Part shown: piece by piece, positions 1 through 5,912 of the stretch | Layout: each line of letters opens with the position of its first letter | Position numbering within the stretch: position 1 is the first letter of the stretch | DNA from: an uncultured Eubacteriales bacterium | GTDB taxonomy: Bacteria > Bacillota > Clostridia > Oscillospirales > CAG-382 | Direction: 5' to 3' | Assembly: GCA_900550505.1 (NCBI GenBank) | Contig: URSI01000071.1 | Location: 1 to 6,376 of the forward strand | Length of the DNA: 6,376 nucleotides | Translations under genes and position numbers: made by a program | Notes under the pieces: generated by a model | What the model saw: the letters and a program-made list of their open reading frames with translations, nothing else | Told to the model about the DNA's origin: nothing | Database searches by the model: none

Positions 1-2
1 AT

Positions 3-30
3 ATTATAAAGATATCTTCAAATAAATCAA
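3..30 (-). promoter_or_regulatory. possible leftward vegetative promoter
   Basis: Read on the minus strand, TTGATT (bases 30-25) and TATAAT (bases 8-3) are separated by 16 bp, close to the SigA consensus. A perfect 10-bp palindrome, AAGATATCTT (9-18), fills much of the spacer and could be an operator. The promoter would serve a gene lying to the left of the window, divergent from hpt. The surrounding 60 bases are very AT-rich, so a chance match is quite possible and no downstream gene is visible to support it. Confidence 0.3.
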
Positions 31-73
31 CAGTATATTGAAAAAAATATACATAAATTTCCCCTTGTCACTA

Positions 74-102
74 TTGCGTCTTTTGGCGAAATATGATACA
101 AT
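74..102 (+). promoter_or_regulatory. probable hpt promoter (extended -10)
   Basis: TTGCGT (74-79) and TACAAT (97-102) are separated by 17 bp. The -10 box is preceded by TG at 94-95, giving the extended form TGATACAAT, which would compensate for the weak -35. Transcription would start near base 109, leaving a leader of roughly 43 bases before the chosen hpt start. An alternative pairing, TTGTCA (65-70) with TATGAT (92-97), has a 21-bp spacer and is less likely. Confidence 0.45.
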
Positions 103-139
103 CGTCAAAAATGATCGGCATTTGTGTTTTGCCGAGGAT

Positions 140-145
140 AGAGGT
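140..145 (+). promoter_or_regulatory. ribosome binding site deciding the hpt start
   Basis: AGAGGT lies 7 bases before the ATG at 153. In-frame ATGs further upstream at 93 and 111 have no comparable site. The ATG at 93 would also lie upstream of the predicted -10 box, and the one at 111 would be almost at the transcript's 5' end. This favours the start at 153. Confidence 0.75.
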
Positions 146-152
146 CACCATT

Positions 153-695
153 ATGTATGAGACAGATAATATTGAACGCATACTCATTTCGGAAAAGGAT
201 ATCGAATCACGCGTAAAAGAACTCGGTGAAGCAATTTCACGCGATTACCGTAACAAAAATCTTCTTTTGGTTGGTGTGCTGAAAGGTTCCATGGTATTCA
301 TGGCAGATCTGTTGCGTGCGATCGACGTAAACTGTAAGATCGATTTTATGTGCGTGTCGTCATACGGCGCTTCCACCAGATCCTCCGGTCAGGTACGTAT
401 TATCATGGACCTCAAGCAGCCCATTAAGGATTATGATGTGCTGATCGTCGAAGACATACTTGACAGCGGCCTTACGCTTTCTCACTTGAAGGAAATGCTT
501 CTTACCCGCGCCCCGCACAGCATTGCGATAGCTACGCTTCTTGACAAGCCCTCACGCAGACGCTCCGAGATCGTTCCGGACTACAAGGGGTTTTCAATCG
601 AAGATGAATTTGTCGTAGGTTACGGACTCGACTATAATGAGGATTATCGCAACCTTCCGTATATCGGCGTTTTGAAACGTAGCGTGTACGAATAA
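153..695 (+). CDS. hpt: hypoxanthine (guanine) phosphoribosyltransferase
   Basis: This enzyme of cytoplasmic purine salvage transfers the phosphoribosyl group of PRPP to hypoxanthine, and usually guanine, giving IMP or GMP. From the ATG at 153 the protein is 180 residues, the usual length for bacterial Hpt. Visible motifs are the pyrophosphate loop LKGS (43-46), the flexible-loop SSYG (69-72), the PRPP-binding motif VEDILDSGLTL (99-109, with the acidic pair E100-D101 and the likely catalytic base D104), DKPSRR (131-136), and the C-terminal hood around GYGLDYNEDYRNLPYIG (156-172). A start at 93 would add 20 residues that look unlike the family; the ribosome binding site and promoter position argue against it. 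The gene stands alone, with its own promoter and a hairpin 27 bases after the stop. In Bacillus hpt sits between tilS and ftsH; whether a neighbour of that kind lies to the left cannot be seen. Confidence 0.95.
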   Translation: MYETDNIERILISEKDIESRVKELGEAISRDYRNKNLLLVGVLKGSMVFMADLLRAIDVNCKIDFMCVSSYGASTRSSGQVRIIMDLKQPIKDYDVLIVEDILDSGLTLSHLKEMLLTRAPHSIAIATLLDKPSRRRSEIVPDYKGFSIEDEFVVGYGLDYNEDYRNLPYIGVLKRSVYE

Positions 696-721
696 TATAA
701 AACTTCCGATTTTAATTCATT

Positions 722-761
722 AACATACCCGTTACCGGTTTTATGGCAACGGGTATGTTTT
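722..761 (+). terminator. intrinsic terminator between convergent hpt and sigG
   Basis: AACATACCCGTT (722-733) pairs perfectly with AACGGGTATGTT (748-759), a 12-bp stem. CC (735-736) and GG (745-746) extend it past one A-C mismatch. On the plus strand it is followed by only a short T run (758-761), then TGCAATTATG. It is placed to end hpt. sigG ends at 785 on the other strand, so the same hairpin could also act for sigG, but the minus-strand side lacks a run of T. Confidence 0.7.
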
Positions 762-784
762 GCAATTATGTGCAATCACGTCAC

Positions 785-1555
785 TTAGAGCCTGCGTTTT
801 ATCCTGTCAAGTGCATTCTTTTCAAGGCGGCTGACTTGCGCCTGTGATATGCCGATTTCGGATGCAACCTCTGTCTGTGTCTTCCCCTTAAAGAACCTGA
901 GCTGCAGTATACGTCGTTCCCTTTCATCCAATTCTGATATCGCCTGACCCATTGCAATATCAGCAATCCATTTATCAACAGTGTTTACATTATCTTTAAT
1001 TTGGTCGAGTACATATACCGGGTCACCGCTTTCGCTATACACGGGCTCATACAACGATATGGGGTCTACTATGGCATCGAGCGCATTTATTACCTCTTCC
1101 CTGTTCACGTTCAACTGCGACGCTATCTCATCTATGGTCGCTTCACGCCCTTCGAGATTTGATATCTTTTCACGGCACTGCAAAGCTTTATATGCAAGAT
1201 CCCGTAGTGATCTCGGTACACGAACAGCATTATTATCCCGAATGAACCGACGTATTTCGCCCAGTATCATTGGAACGGCATATGTGGAAAATTTGACTTC
1301 CTTGTCCATACGGAAATTATCCACGGCTTTTATAAGACCGATGCAGCCAACCTGAAAAAGGTCGTCCGGATTTTCGCCTCTGTTGCAAAAGGACTGTATC
1401 ACACTCAATACCAATCTGAGATTTCCGTTTATCATGCGCTCTCGTGCCGTACGGTCTCCGCCGGCGATCTTTTTCAGCAACTCGGTTTTTTCGTCTTCGC
1501 TCAACACTGCTATCCTCGCCGTGTTAAGACCGCAAATCTCTACTTTGTTGTACAT
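785..1555 (-). CDS. sigG: RNA polymerase sporulation sigma factor SigG
   Basis: SigG directs late forespore transcription in endospore formers, including small acid-soluble spore protein and germination genes. The 256-residue protein opens with the SigG-typical KVEICG (4-9). It has region 2 (NGNLRLVLSVIQSF at 43-56, DLFQVGCIGLIKAVDNF at 65-81, FSTYAVPMILGEIRRFIRD at 89-107), region 3 (about 115-195, including VRVPRSLRDLAYKALQ and DPISLYEP) and region 4 with its helix-turn-helix (KTQTEVASEIGISQAQVSRLEK, 225-246). Extended identity with Bacillus SigG in regions 2 and 4 and the KVEICG start separate it from SigF and SigB. GGAGG (1566-1562) lies 6 bases before the ATG. A SigF-like promoter lies just upstream. 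In Bacillus sigG follows spoIIGA and sigE; here the upstream neighbour is instead a metabolic operon. Anti-sigma regulators are not in the window. Confidence 0.96.
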   Translation of the reverse strand: MYNKVEICGLNTARIAVLSEDEKTELLKKIAGGDRTARERMINGNLRLVLSVIQSFCNRGENPDDLFQVGCIGLIKAVDNFRMDKEVKFSTYAVPMILGEIRRFIRDNNAVRVPRSLRDLAYKALQCREKISNLEGREATIDEIASQLNVNREEVINALDAIVDPISLYEPVYSESGDPVYVLDQIKDNVNTVDKWIADIAMGQAISELDERERRILQLRFFKGKTQTEVASEIGISQAQVSRLEKNALDRIKRRL

Positions 1556-1587
1556 TGGCTGCCTCCGGGCAATTTTGTTTCAATAAC

Positions 1588-1616
1588 ATTTTGCCCCGTG
1601 AAAGCTCCCAAGATAC
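1588..1616 (-). promoter_or_regulatory. SigF-type forespore promoter candidate for sigG
   Basis: On the minus strand, GTATC (1616-1612) and GGGCAAAAT (1596-1588) are separated by 15 bp. The -10 matches the SigF consensus GGNNANANT at every fixed position, and the -35 matches GYWTA at four of five. Transcription would begin near 1581, giving a leader of about 26 bases containing the GGAGG site. SigF control of sigG is established in Bacillus subtilis, so location and sequence agree. The match to the SigG -10 (CATNNTA) is poor, so autoregulation through this site is less likely. Confidence 0.7.
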
Positions 1617-1629
1617 AACATCAAAATCG

Positions 1630-1661
1630 GAAAAAAATGGAGCCGGATCATCGGCTCCATT
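1630..1661 (-). terminator. intrinsic terminator of the ior operon
   Basis: On the minus strand, AATGGAGCCG (1661-1652) pairs with CGGCTCCATT (1645-1636) around a 6-base loop, and the stem runs directly into T7 (1637-1631). This is a textbook intrinsic terminator beginning 7 bases after the stop codon of the ACT-domain gene. It lies 14 bases before the -35 of the sigG promoter, so it should shield sigG from vegetative read-through. Confidence 0.92.
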
Positions 1662-1668
1662 AATTATT

Positions 1669-2070
1669 TCAGTTCGTCTGTGATTTAAACAGGACCTGTT
1701 GCGCCTTTTCCGGATCATCCACACGCATGACCACCTGTGCCTGCCCGGAAAGTTTTCCGACAAACACGTACATATATTCGACATCGATCCCGTGCTCTGT
1801 CAAAAGATCAAGGGTAGAAGAAAGCCCCCCGACCTCATCAACTATACTTACGCTTATTACGTTGCACACCGAGCCTGCAAGACCATTTGCCCGAAGCACA
1901 TCAACAGCCTTTGCAGGATCGTCAACAATGAGTCGAAGCACGCCAAAATCGGTTGTGTCCGCAATCGTAAGTGCCAGAATATTGCAACCTGCATCGGAGA
2001 TCGTCCTAATCACCTGAGCGAGTCTGCCCGGCTTGTTTTCAACAAATACCGAAATCTGTTTGATGATCAT
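1669..2070 (-). CDS. tandem ACT-domain protein
   Basis: This small cytoplasmic protein of 133 residues consists of two ACT modules and nothing else. The first (about residues 4-62) contains ENKPGRLAQVIRTISDAGCNI, with the ligand-site glycine in the first strand-helix turn. The second (about 71-130) contains DEVGGLSSTLDLLTEHGIDVEYM. ACT domains bind amino acids and act as regulatory modules. Stand-alone tandem ACT proteins are commonly encoded beside phenylacetate-CoA ligase and indolepyruvate oxidoreductase genes in clostridia and archaea, so a sensor of an aromatic amino acid or aryl acid is a reasonable inference, not shown. There is no DNA-binding or catalytic domain. It is the last gene of the operon, 12 bases after the ligase stop. 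The strong AAAGGAG site (2083-2077) overlaps that stop codon and lies 6 bases before the ATG. Confidence 0.9.
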   Translation of the reverse strand: MIIKQISVFVENKPGRLAQVIRTISDAGCNILALTIADTTDFGVLRLIVDDPAKAVDVLRANGLAGSVCNVISVSIVDEVGGLSSTLDLLTEHGIDVEYMYVFVGKLSGQAQVVMRVDDPEKAQQVLFKSQTN

Positions 2071-2082
2071 TTGTGGCTCCTT

Positions 2083-3393
2083 TCAAAAATTGACCTGTGT
2101 CCTGTTATCGACTACGCGTTTTGCCTTGCCCTCGCTTCTGGCAATACTGTTCGGCTCTACGAGAGTTACTTTTGCTGAGATACCGAGTATGGAATCAATA
2201 CGCCCCTTGATACGTTTTGAGAGCTTTTCAAGGTCGCGCACCGCGTCGGCATTTTCAAGTACGTTAGGCAATATTTCAACCTTGACCTCAAGCGTGTCAA
2301 GATTATTTACACGGTCGACATAAATCATATAATGCGGTGATATTTCCGTAAACTGCAATAACGCAGCTTCCACCTGTGACGGGAAAACATTTACACCGCG
2401 GATTATAAGCATATCATCACTGCGACCGCAGGGTTTCTCCATTCTCAGGAATGTTCTGCCGCACTCGCACTTTTCCGGAATAAGACGCGTAATGTCTCTG
2501 GTGCGATAACGTATGAGTGGCAACGCTTCTTTCGTTATACAAGTAAAAACGAGCTCACCTTGCACACCATATGGCAACACCTCGCCTGTGTCAGGGTCGA
2601 TTATTTCCGGAATAAAATTATCTTCATTGATATGCATTCCGCTTTGTGTTTCACATTCATATGCAACTCCGGGACCTGCGATCTCCGAAAGTCCATATAT
2701 GTCATATGCCTTTATTCCCAGCCGTCGTTCGATCTCGCGCCGCATCTCTTCCGTCCAAGGCTCCGCGCCAAATAACCCGGCGCGCAAGCTAATCTGCGAC
2801 AAATCAATACCGTTTGCAGCGAGTGAATCTCCCAAATGCAGCGCGTACGAGGGCGTGCAACAAAGTATCGTGGAGCCGAAGTCTTTCAAGATAGTGAGCT
2901 GCCTTGCCGTATTTCCGGAAGATGCCGGTATAGTGGTAGCCCCGAGCTTCTGTGCTCCGTCATGCAGCCCCAGACCGCCTGTGAACAATCCGTATCCGTA
3001 TGAAACATGCACTTTATCGCGAACTGTTGCACCGGCAGCCGATAACGCACGCGCGGCACATGTCGACCACATATCAAGGTCATTGCGAGTATACCCTACG
3101 ACCGTTTGCTTTCCTGTGGTTCCGGACGATGCATGGATTCTCACGACCTCCTCCATCGGTGCCGCAAAAAGACCATATGGGTATGTATCCCTAAGATCCT
3201 GCTTGTAAGTAAACGGAAGCCTTGTAAGATCATCAAGTGTTTTGATATCACTCGGTTTTATGCCTGCCTCATCAAATCTCTGACGGTACAGGGGAACGTT
3301 CTCATAAACGCGGCGTACTGTTTTTTGTAAATTCACGAGCTGTAACTCACGCAGACGGGTTCTGTCTAACGTCTCAATATCTGGAGAAAACAT
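2083..3393 (-). CDS. paaK: phenylacetate-CoA ligase family enzyme (AMP-forming)
   Basis: The protein has 436 residues, normal for the PaaK family of adenylate-forming enzymes. The family reaction is aryl acetate + ATP + CoA to aryl-acetyl-CoA + AMP + PPi. Motifs in order are the phosphate-binding loop HASSGTTGK (87-95), GAEPW (209-213), DIYGLSE (231-237), YRTRD (296-300), the hinge region GRSDDMLIIRGVNVFPSQVE (323-342), and the C-terminal lysine in SEGKAKRVVDN (K423). C247, H254, C309 and C311 form the spaced set expected of a structural zinc site. The N-terminus (ETLDRTRLRELQLVNLQKTVRRVYENVP) fits the family, so the start is secure, although the best ribosome site (GAGG, 3411-3408) is 14 bases away and overlaps the iorB stop; coupling to iorB translation is likely. 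Exact substrate (phenylacetate, indoleacetate, 4-hydroxyphenylacetate) cannot be read from sequence. The link to IorAB suggests aryl acetates rather than the aerobic paa catabolic pathway. Confidence 0.92.
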   Translation of the reverse strand: MFSPDIETLDRTRLRELQLVNLQKTVRRVYENVPLYRQRFDEAGIKPSDIKTLDDLTRLPFTYKQDLRDTYPYGLFAAPMEEVVRIHASSGTTGKQTVVGYTRNDLDMWSTCAARALSAAGATVRDKVHVSYGYGLFTGGLGLHDGAQKLGATTIPASSGNTARQLTILKDFGSTILCCTPSYALHLGDSLAANGIDLSQISLRAGLFGAEPWTEEMRREIERRLGIKAYDIYGLSEIAGPGVAYECETQSGMHINEDNFIPEIIDPDTGEVLPYGVQGELVFTCITKEALPLIRYRTRDITRLIPEKCECGRTFLRMEKPCGRSDDMLIIRGVNVFPSQVEAALLQFTEISPHYMIYVDRVNNLDTLEVKVEILPNVLENADAVRDLEKLSKRIKGRIDSILGISAKVTLVEPNSIARSEGKAKRVVDNRTQVNF

Positions 3394-3409
3394 ATAACTA
3401 ATTCAAACC

Positions 3410-3991
3410 TCACGTTTCAATATTGTATCCGGCTTCAAAAGCCTTGAGGTTCAGCTCAATGAACCGGGCGGGCACACACGCTTTTACAGCGTCGATGAAC
3501 AGTTCCGCTTTTAGACCGCTGTTGCGTGCGAGAAGTCCTATAAGTACAACATTTACAGCTTTTTCGTTTCCCAGGCGTTCAGCGACTTCAAGAGCATCGC
3601 AGCTTATAATGCGAACGCCTTTATTTTGGATCTTTTCTATTAGCATATCGGGATACTGAGCAACACCCATGACCACGGGCATCGGCAATATTTTTTGTGT
3701 ATTGACTATAATAACACCGTCTTTTTTCAGATAACTCAGCCATCGGGCAGCTTCAAGCTGTTCAAAGCATATCATTATATCTGCCTCGCCCCGGCATATA
3801 ACCGGTGAAGCAACCTGACCCTCGTCGGAGTATCTGACATAAGTAACGACCGAGCCCCCGCGCTGTGCCATACCATGCACCTCGCTGACCTTGACATCAA
3901 AACCGCCGGAAAGCGCCACATGCCCCAGTATCCTGCTTGCCAGAAGCGAACCTTGTCCGCCGACTCCGCAGATCATTATGTTTTTTCTCAT
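3410..3991 (-). CDS. iorB: indolepyruvate ferredoxin oxidoreductase, beta subunit
   Basis: IorB is the smaller subunit of indolepyruvate:ferredoxin oxidoreductase and corresponds to the gamma domain of the pyruvate oxidoreductase superfamily. The 193 residues are typical for bacterial and archaeal IorB. Visible motifs are the glycine-rich GVGGQG (9-14), SEVHGMAQRGGSV (36-48), EADIMICFEQLEAAR (69-83) and the C-terminal GNEKAVNVVLIGLLA (141-155). It carries no Fe-S cluster motif, as expected, because the clusters are on IorA. Its ATG overlaps the iorA TGA in an ATGA tetranucleotide, so the two subunits are probably translationally coupled in equal amounts. GGAGG (4006-4002), inside the iorA end, lies 10 bases before the ATG. 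The paaK-family gene follows after 16 bases. Confidence 0.95.
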   Translation of the reverse strand: MRKNIMICGVGGQGSLLASRILGHVALSGGFDVKVSEVHGMAQRGGSVVTYVRYSDEGQVASPVICRGEADIMICFEQLEAARWLSYLKKDGVIIVNTQKILPMPVVMGVAQYPDMLIEKIQNKGVRIISCDALEVAERLGNEKAVNVVLIGLLARNSGLKAELFIDAVKACVPARFIELNLKAFEAGYNIET

Positions 3992-5745
3992 TTTTGAAGC
4001 ACCTCCCGCTTATCTTTGTTGATAATGGCGCCAAACGTACACATCTGCTCGCACAAGCGGCACCCGATACACAAAGTGGGGTCAATGACAGCTTTTTTGT
4101 TTTCCATATGAAGTGCAGGACACCCTATCCTCATACAGCTGCGGCAGGAACGACATTTATCTGTATCGACCACATTTACCGTAGTTTTAGAGACGCATTT
4201 GAGCAGCGCGCACGGACGCCTGACTATTATAACGGAAGGCTGGTCTTCATCAAGCTCTCTCTTGAGCAATGCCTCCAGCTCGTCCATATTGTTCGGATCA
4301 ACAACAAACACACGATCTATACCGCATGCCTCGCACACTTTCTCAAGTGACAAGGCCTTTGTCGGCTGCTCTTTTATGGTGAGACCGATACAAGGATTTT
4401 GCTGATGTCCTGTCATCCCCGTTATGTTATTGTCAAGTATCAGCACAGTAGAGATACTCTTATTGTAAACTATATCAATGAGCGATGTTATTCCCGAATG
4501 GACGAAAGTTGAATCGCCGATGACGGCCACTCTTGAATGCGTTTCGTCAGGTCTGACCGAATTGAAACCATGGAGCATAGATACAGACGCGCCCATACAC
4601 AAAACGGTATCGACGGCACCCAGAGGAGGCGCAGACCCGAGCGTATAGCATCCAATATCGCCCATTACGGAAATACCTAACTTTTTCAACACATAAAAAG
4701 TTCCGCGATGAGGACAACCGGGGCACATTATCGGCGGCCGCACGGGGAGCTGTTCGTCAAGCGCCGTGCAGTCCGGTTTTCTTCCCAGAAAGACTTCCGC
4801 TACCCGTTCCTGGGACAACTCTCCTATGTATCCCGTATAGGACTTCCCTTCGCAATTCACCCCGATAGATTTACAAAAACTTTCAATAAATCCGTCAAGC
4901 TCCTCAATGACGATTATCTTTTCAAATTTTTCGGAAAAATCTTTTATGAGTTTTTCGCTGATAGGATTTATAACACCGAGTTTAAGATATGAAACGCTGT
5001 CACCGAAGACTTCAAGAGCGTAATTAAAGCAGGTGCCGGCGGTAATAATACCTGTATCGGAGCCGTTGTCAATGATCTTGTTCAAATCGCAGGAAGCAGC
5101 GTATTCTCTGAGTAATTCAAGCCTTTTTTCCACCACGGGATGCCGCTTTACCGCATTTGCCGGCTTCATGACGAACTTCTCGTCATTTTTTGAATACTCA
5201 CGCAATGTATCATTATGGCGTTCGGATAATACCGTAAGACTCTGCGAATGTGCGATCCGTGTAGAGAGCCTGAGAAGCACCGGCGTATCAAATTTCTCGG
5301 ATATTTCGTAAGCACGTTTAACAAAATTCAGGCACTCGTCCGAATCAGACGGTTCAAGCATCGGCAATTTAGCTGCCAGCGCATAATGACGCGAATCCTG
5401 CTCATTCTGAGAAGAATGCATTGAGGGATCATCTGCGACTGCGATTACAAACCCGGCATTTACACCCGTGTACGACGATGTAAACAACGGATCAGCAGCT
5501 ACATTAAGACCGACATGTTTCATGGCACAAAAAGACCTGGCGCCGGCAACACAGGCACCGAAAGCCGCTTCGCATGCTACTTTCTCGTTTGGCGCCCACT
5601 CAGTGAAAATCTCATCATAGAGCGCAGCTTTTTCGGTGATTTCGGTAGAAGGCGTTCCGGGGTAGCTTGAAACGAACTTACAGCCTGCCTCATACAAACC
5701 TCGTGCAACAGCCTCGTTACCTAACAAAAGGGTTTTTTCTTTCAT
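3988..5745 (-). CDS. iorA: indolepyruvate ferredoxin oxidoreductase, alpha subunit
   Basis: IorA carries the thiamine diphosphate and Fe-S clusters of the enzyme that converts aryl pyruvate + CoA + oxidised ferredoxin to aryl-acetyl-CoA + CO2 + reduced ferredoxin, acting in the cytoplasm of anaerobes. The 585-residue protein starts with the pyrimidine-binding domain (SSYPGTPSTE, 26-35; WAPNEKVACEAA, 50-61, with the conserved Glu54). A middle domain follows (about 230-330). The diphosphate-binding domain begins near CPGCPHRG (341-348) and holds the GD(S)...N motif (G410-D411 to N439). The C-terminus is a two-cluster ferredoxin domain: C531, C534, C537, C542 and C559, C562, C565, C569. All eight cluster cysteines are present; the last is followed by Thr rather than the usual Pro. 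AGGA (5757-5754) lies 8 bases before the ATG. It is the first gene of a four-gene operon read from the promoter at 5804-5776. Relatives acting on other 2-oxoacids exist, but this domain order is specific to IorA-like enzymes. Confidence 0.96.
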   Translation of the reverse strand: MKEKTLLLGNEAVARGLYEAGCKFVSSYPGTPSTEITEKAALYDEIFTEWAPNEKVACEAAFGACVAGARSFCAMKHVGLNVAADPLFTSSYTGVNAGFVIAVADDPSMHSSQNEQDSRHYALAAKLPMLEPSDSDECLNFVKRAYEISEKFDTPVLLRLSTRIAHSQSLTVLSERHNDTLREYSKNDEKFVMKPANAVKRHPVVEKRLELLREYAASCDLNKIIDNGSDTGIITAGTCFNYALEVFGDSVSYLKLGVINPISEKLIKDFSEKFEKIIVIEELDGFIESFCKSIGVNCEGKSYTGYIGELSQERVAEVFLGRKPDCTALDEQLPVRPPIMCPGCPHRGTFYVLKKLGISVMGDIGCYTLGSAPPLGAVDTVLCMGASVSMLHGFNSVRPDETHSRVAVIGDSTFVHSGITSLIDIVYNKSISTVLILDNNITGMTGHQQNPCIGLTIKEQPTKALSLEKVCEACGIDRVFVVDPNNMDELEALLKRELDEDQPSVIIVRRPCALLKCVSKTTVNVVDTDKCRSCRSCMRIGCPALHMENKKAVIDPTLCIGCRLCEQMCTFGAIINKDKREVLQK

Positions 5746-5775
5746 AGTACAGATCCTTTTTTAGTCTTCCGTTTC

Positions 5776-5804
5776 AGTATACAATTTTTCGCTACGTTTG
5801 TCAA
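5776..5804 (-). promoter_or_regulatory. SigA-type promoter of the iorA-iorB-paaK-ACT operon
   Basis: On the minus strand, a perfect TTGACA (5804-5799) and TATACT (5781-5776) are separated by exactly 17 bp. Transcription would begin near 5769, giving a leader of about 23 bases with the ribosome site inside it and no room for a riboswitch or attenuator. Such a close match to consensus predicts strong vegetative expression unless repressed. Confidence 0.85.
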
Positions 5805-5838
5805 TATTTTTTGATCACGCGCCGCTTTACCTTTAACA

Positions 5839-5912
5839 GTGATATATCAAATTACCCTACGTAATTTTTCACCCGTTGAAGCATTGCAGCAGCATCAGCC
5901 GGTGATATATCA
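5839..5912. repeat. pair of identical 11-bp palindromic repeats near the ior promoter
   Basis: GTGATATATCA occurs at 5839-5849 and again at 5902-5912, in the same orientation. Each contains the perfect palindrome TGATATATCA. The repeats are 63 bp apart, about six turns of B-DNA. The first overlaps no gene and lies about 35 bp upstream of the ior -35 box; the second is inside the end of the unidentified gene, where it encodes Asp-Ile-Ser. A related TGATCA lies at 5812-5817. They could be operators for a dimeric regulator, but in AT-rich DNA chance is a real alternative. Confidence 0.3.

Noticed and set aside
93..152. Longer hpt with start at 93
   Set aside because: It adds 20 residues unlike Hpt N-termini, lacks a ribosome site, and would begin upstream of the predicted -10 box.
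696..784. Small gene or RNA in the hpt-sigG gap
   Set aside because: The only structure seen is the terminator hairpin. There is no ribosome site with an open frame and no further conserved-looking RNA fold.
1524..1784. 86-codon minus-strand open frame between the ACT gene and sigG
   Set aside because: It reads through the operon terminator hairpin and across the sigG promoter and start region in a different frame, and its product resembles nothing known.
1699..2178. 159-codon plus-strand open frame
   Set aside because: It is antisense to the ACT-domain gene and the end of the ligase gene, with a Cys/His/Arg-rich composition and no family resemblance.
2513..3208. 231-codon open frame on the plus strand
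   Set aside because: It lies wholly antisense to the ligase gene, whose motifs are intact throughout. Its translation is Ser/Pro/Cys-rich without recognisable domains, as expected of a shadow frame.
5812..5850. Hairpin between the unidentified gene and iorA (TTTGAT...CAC with GTG...ATCAAA) as a terminator
   Set aside because: The stem has a 4-base bulge and a loop of about 20 bases, and on the minus strand it is followed by a run of A rather than T. It also runs close to the ior -35 box.
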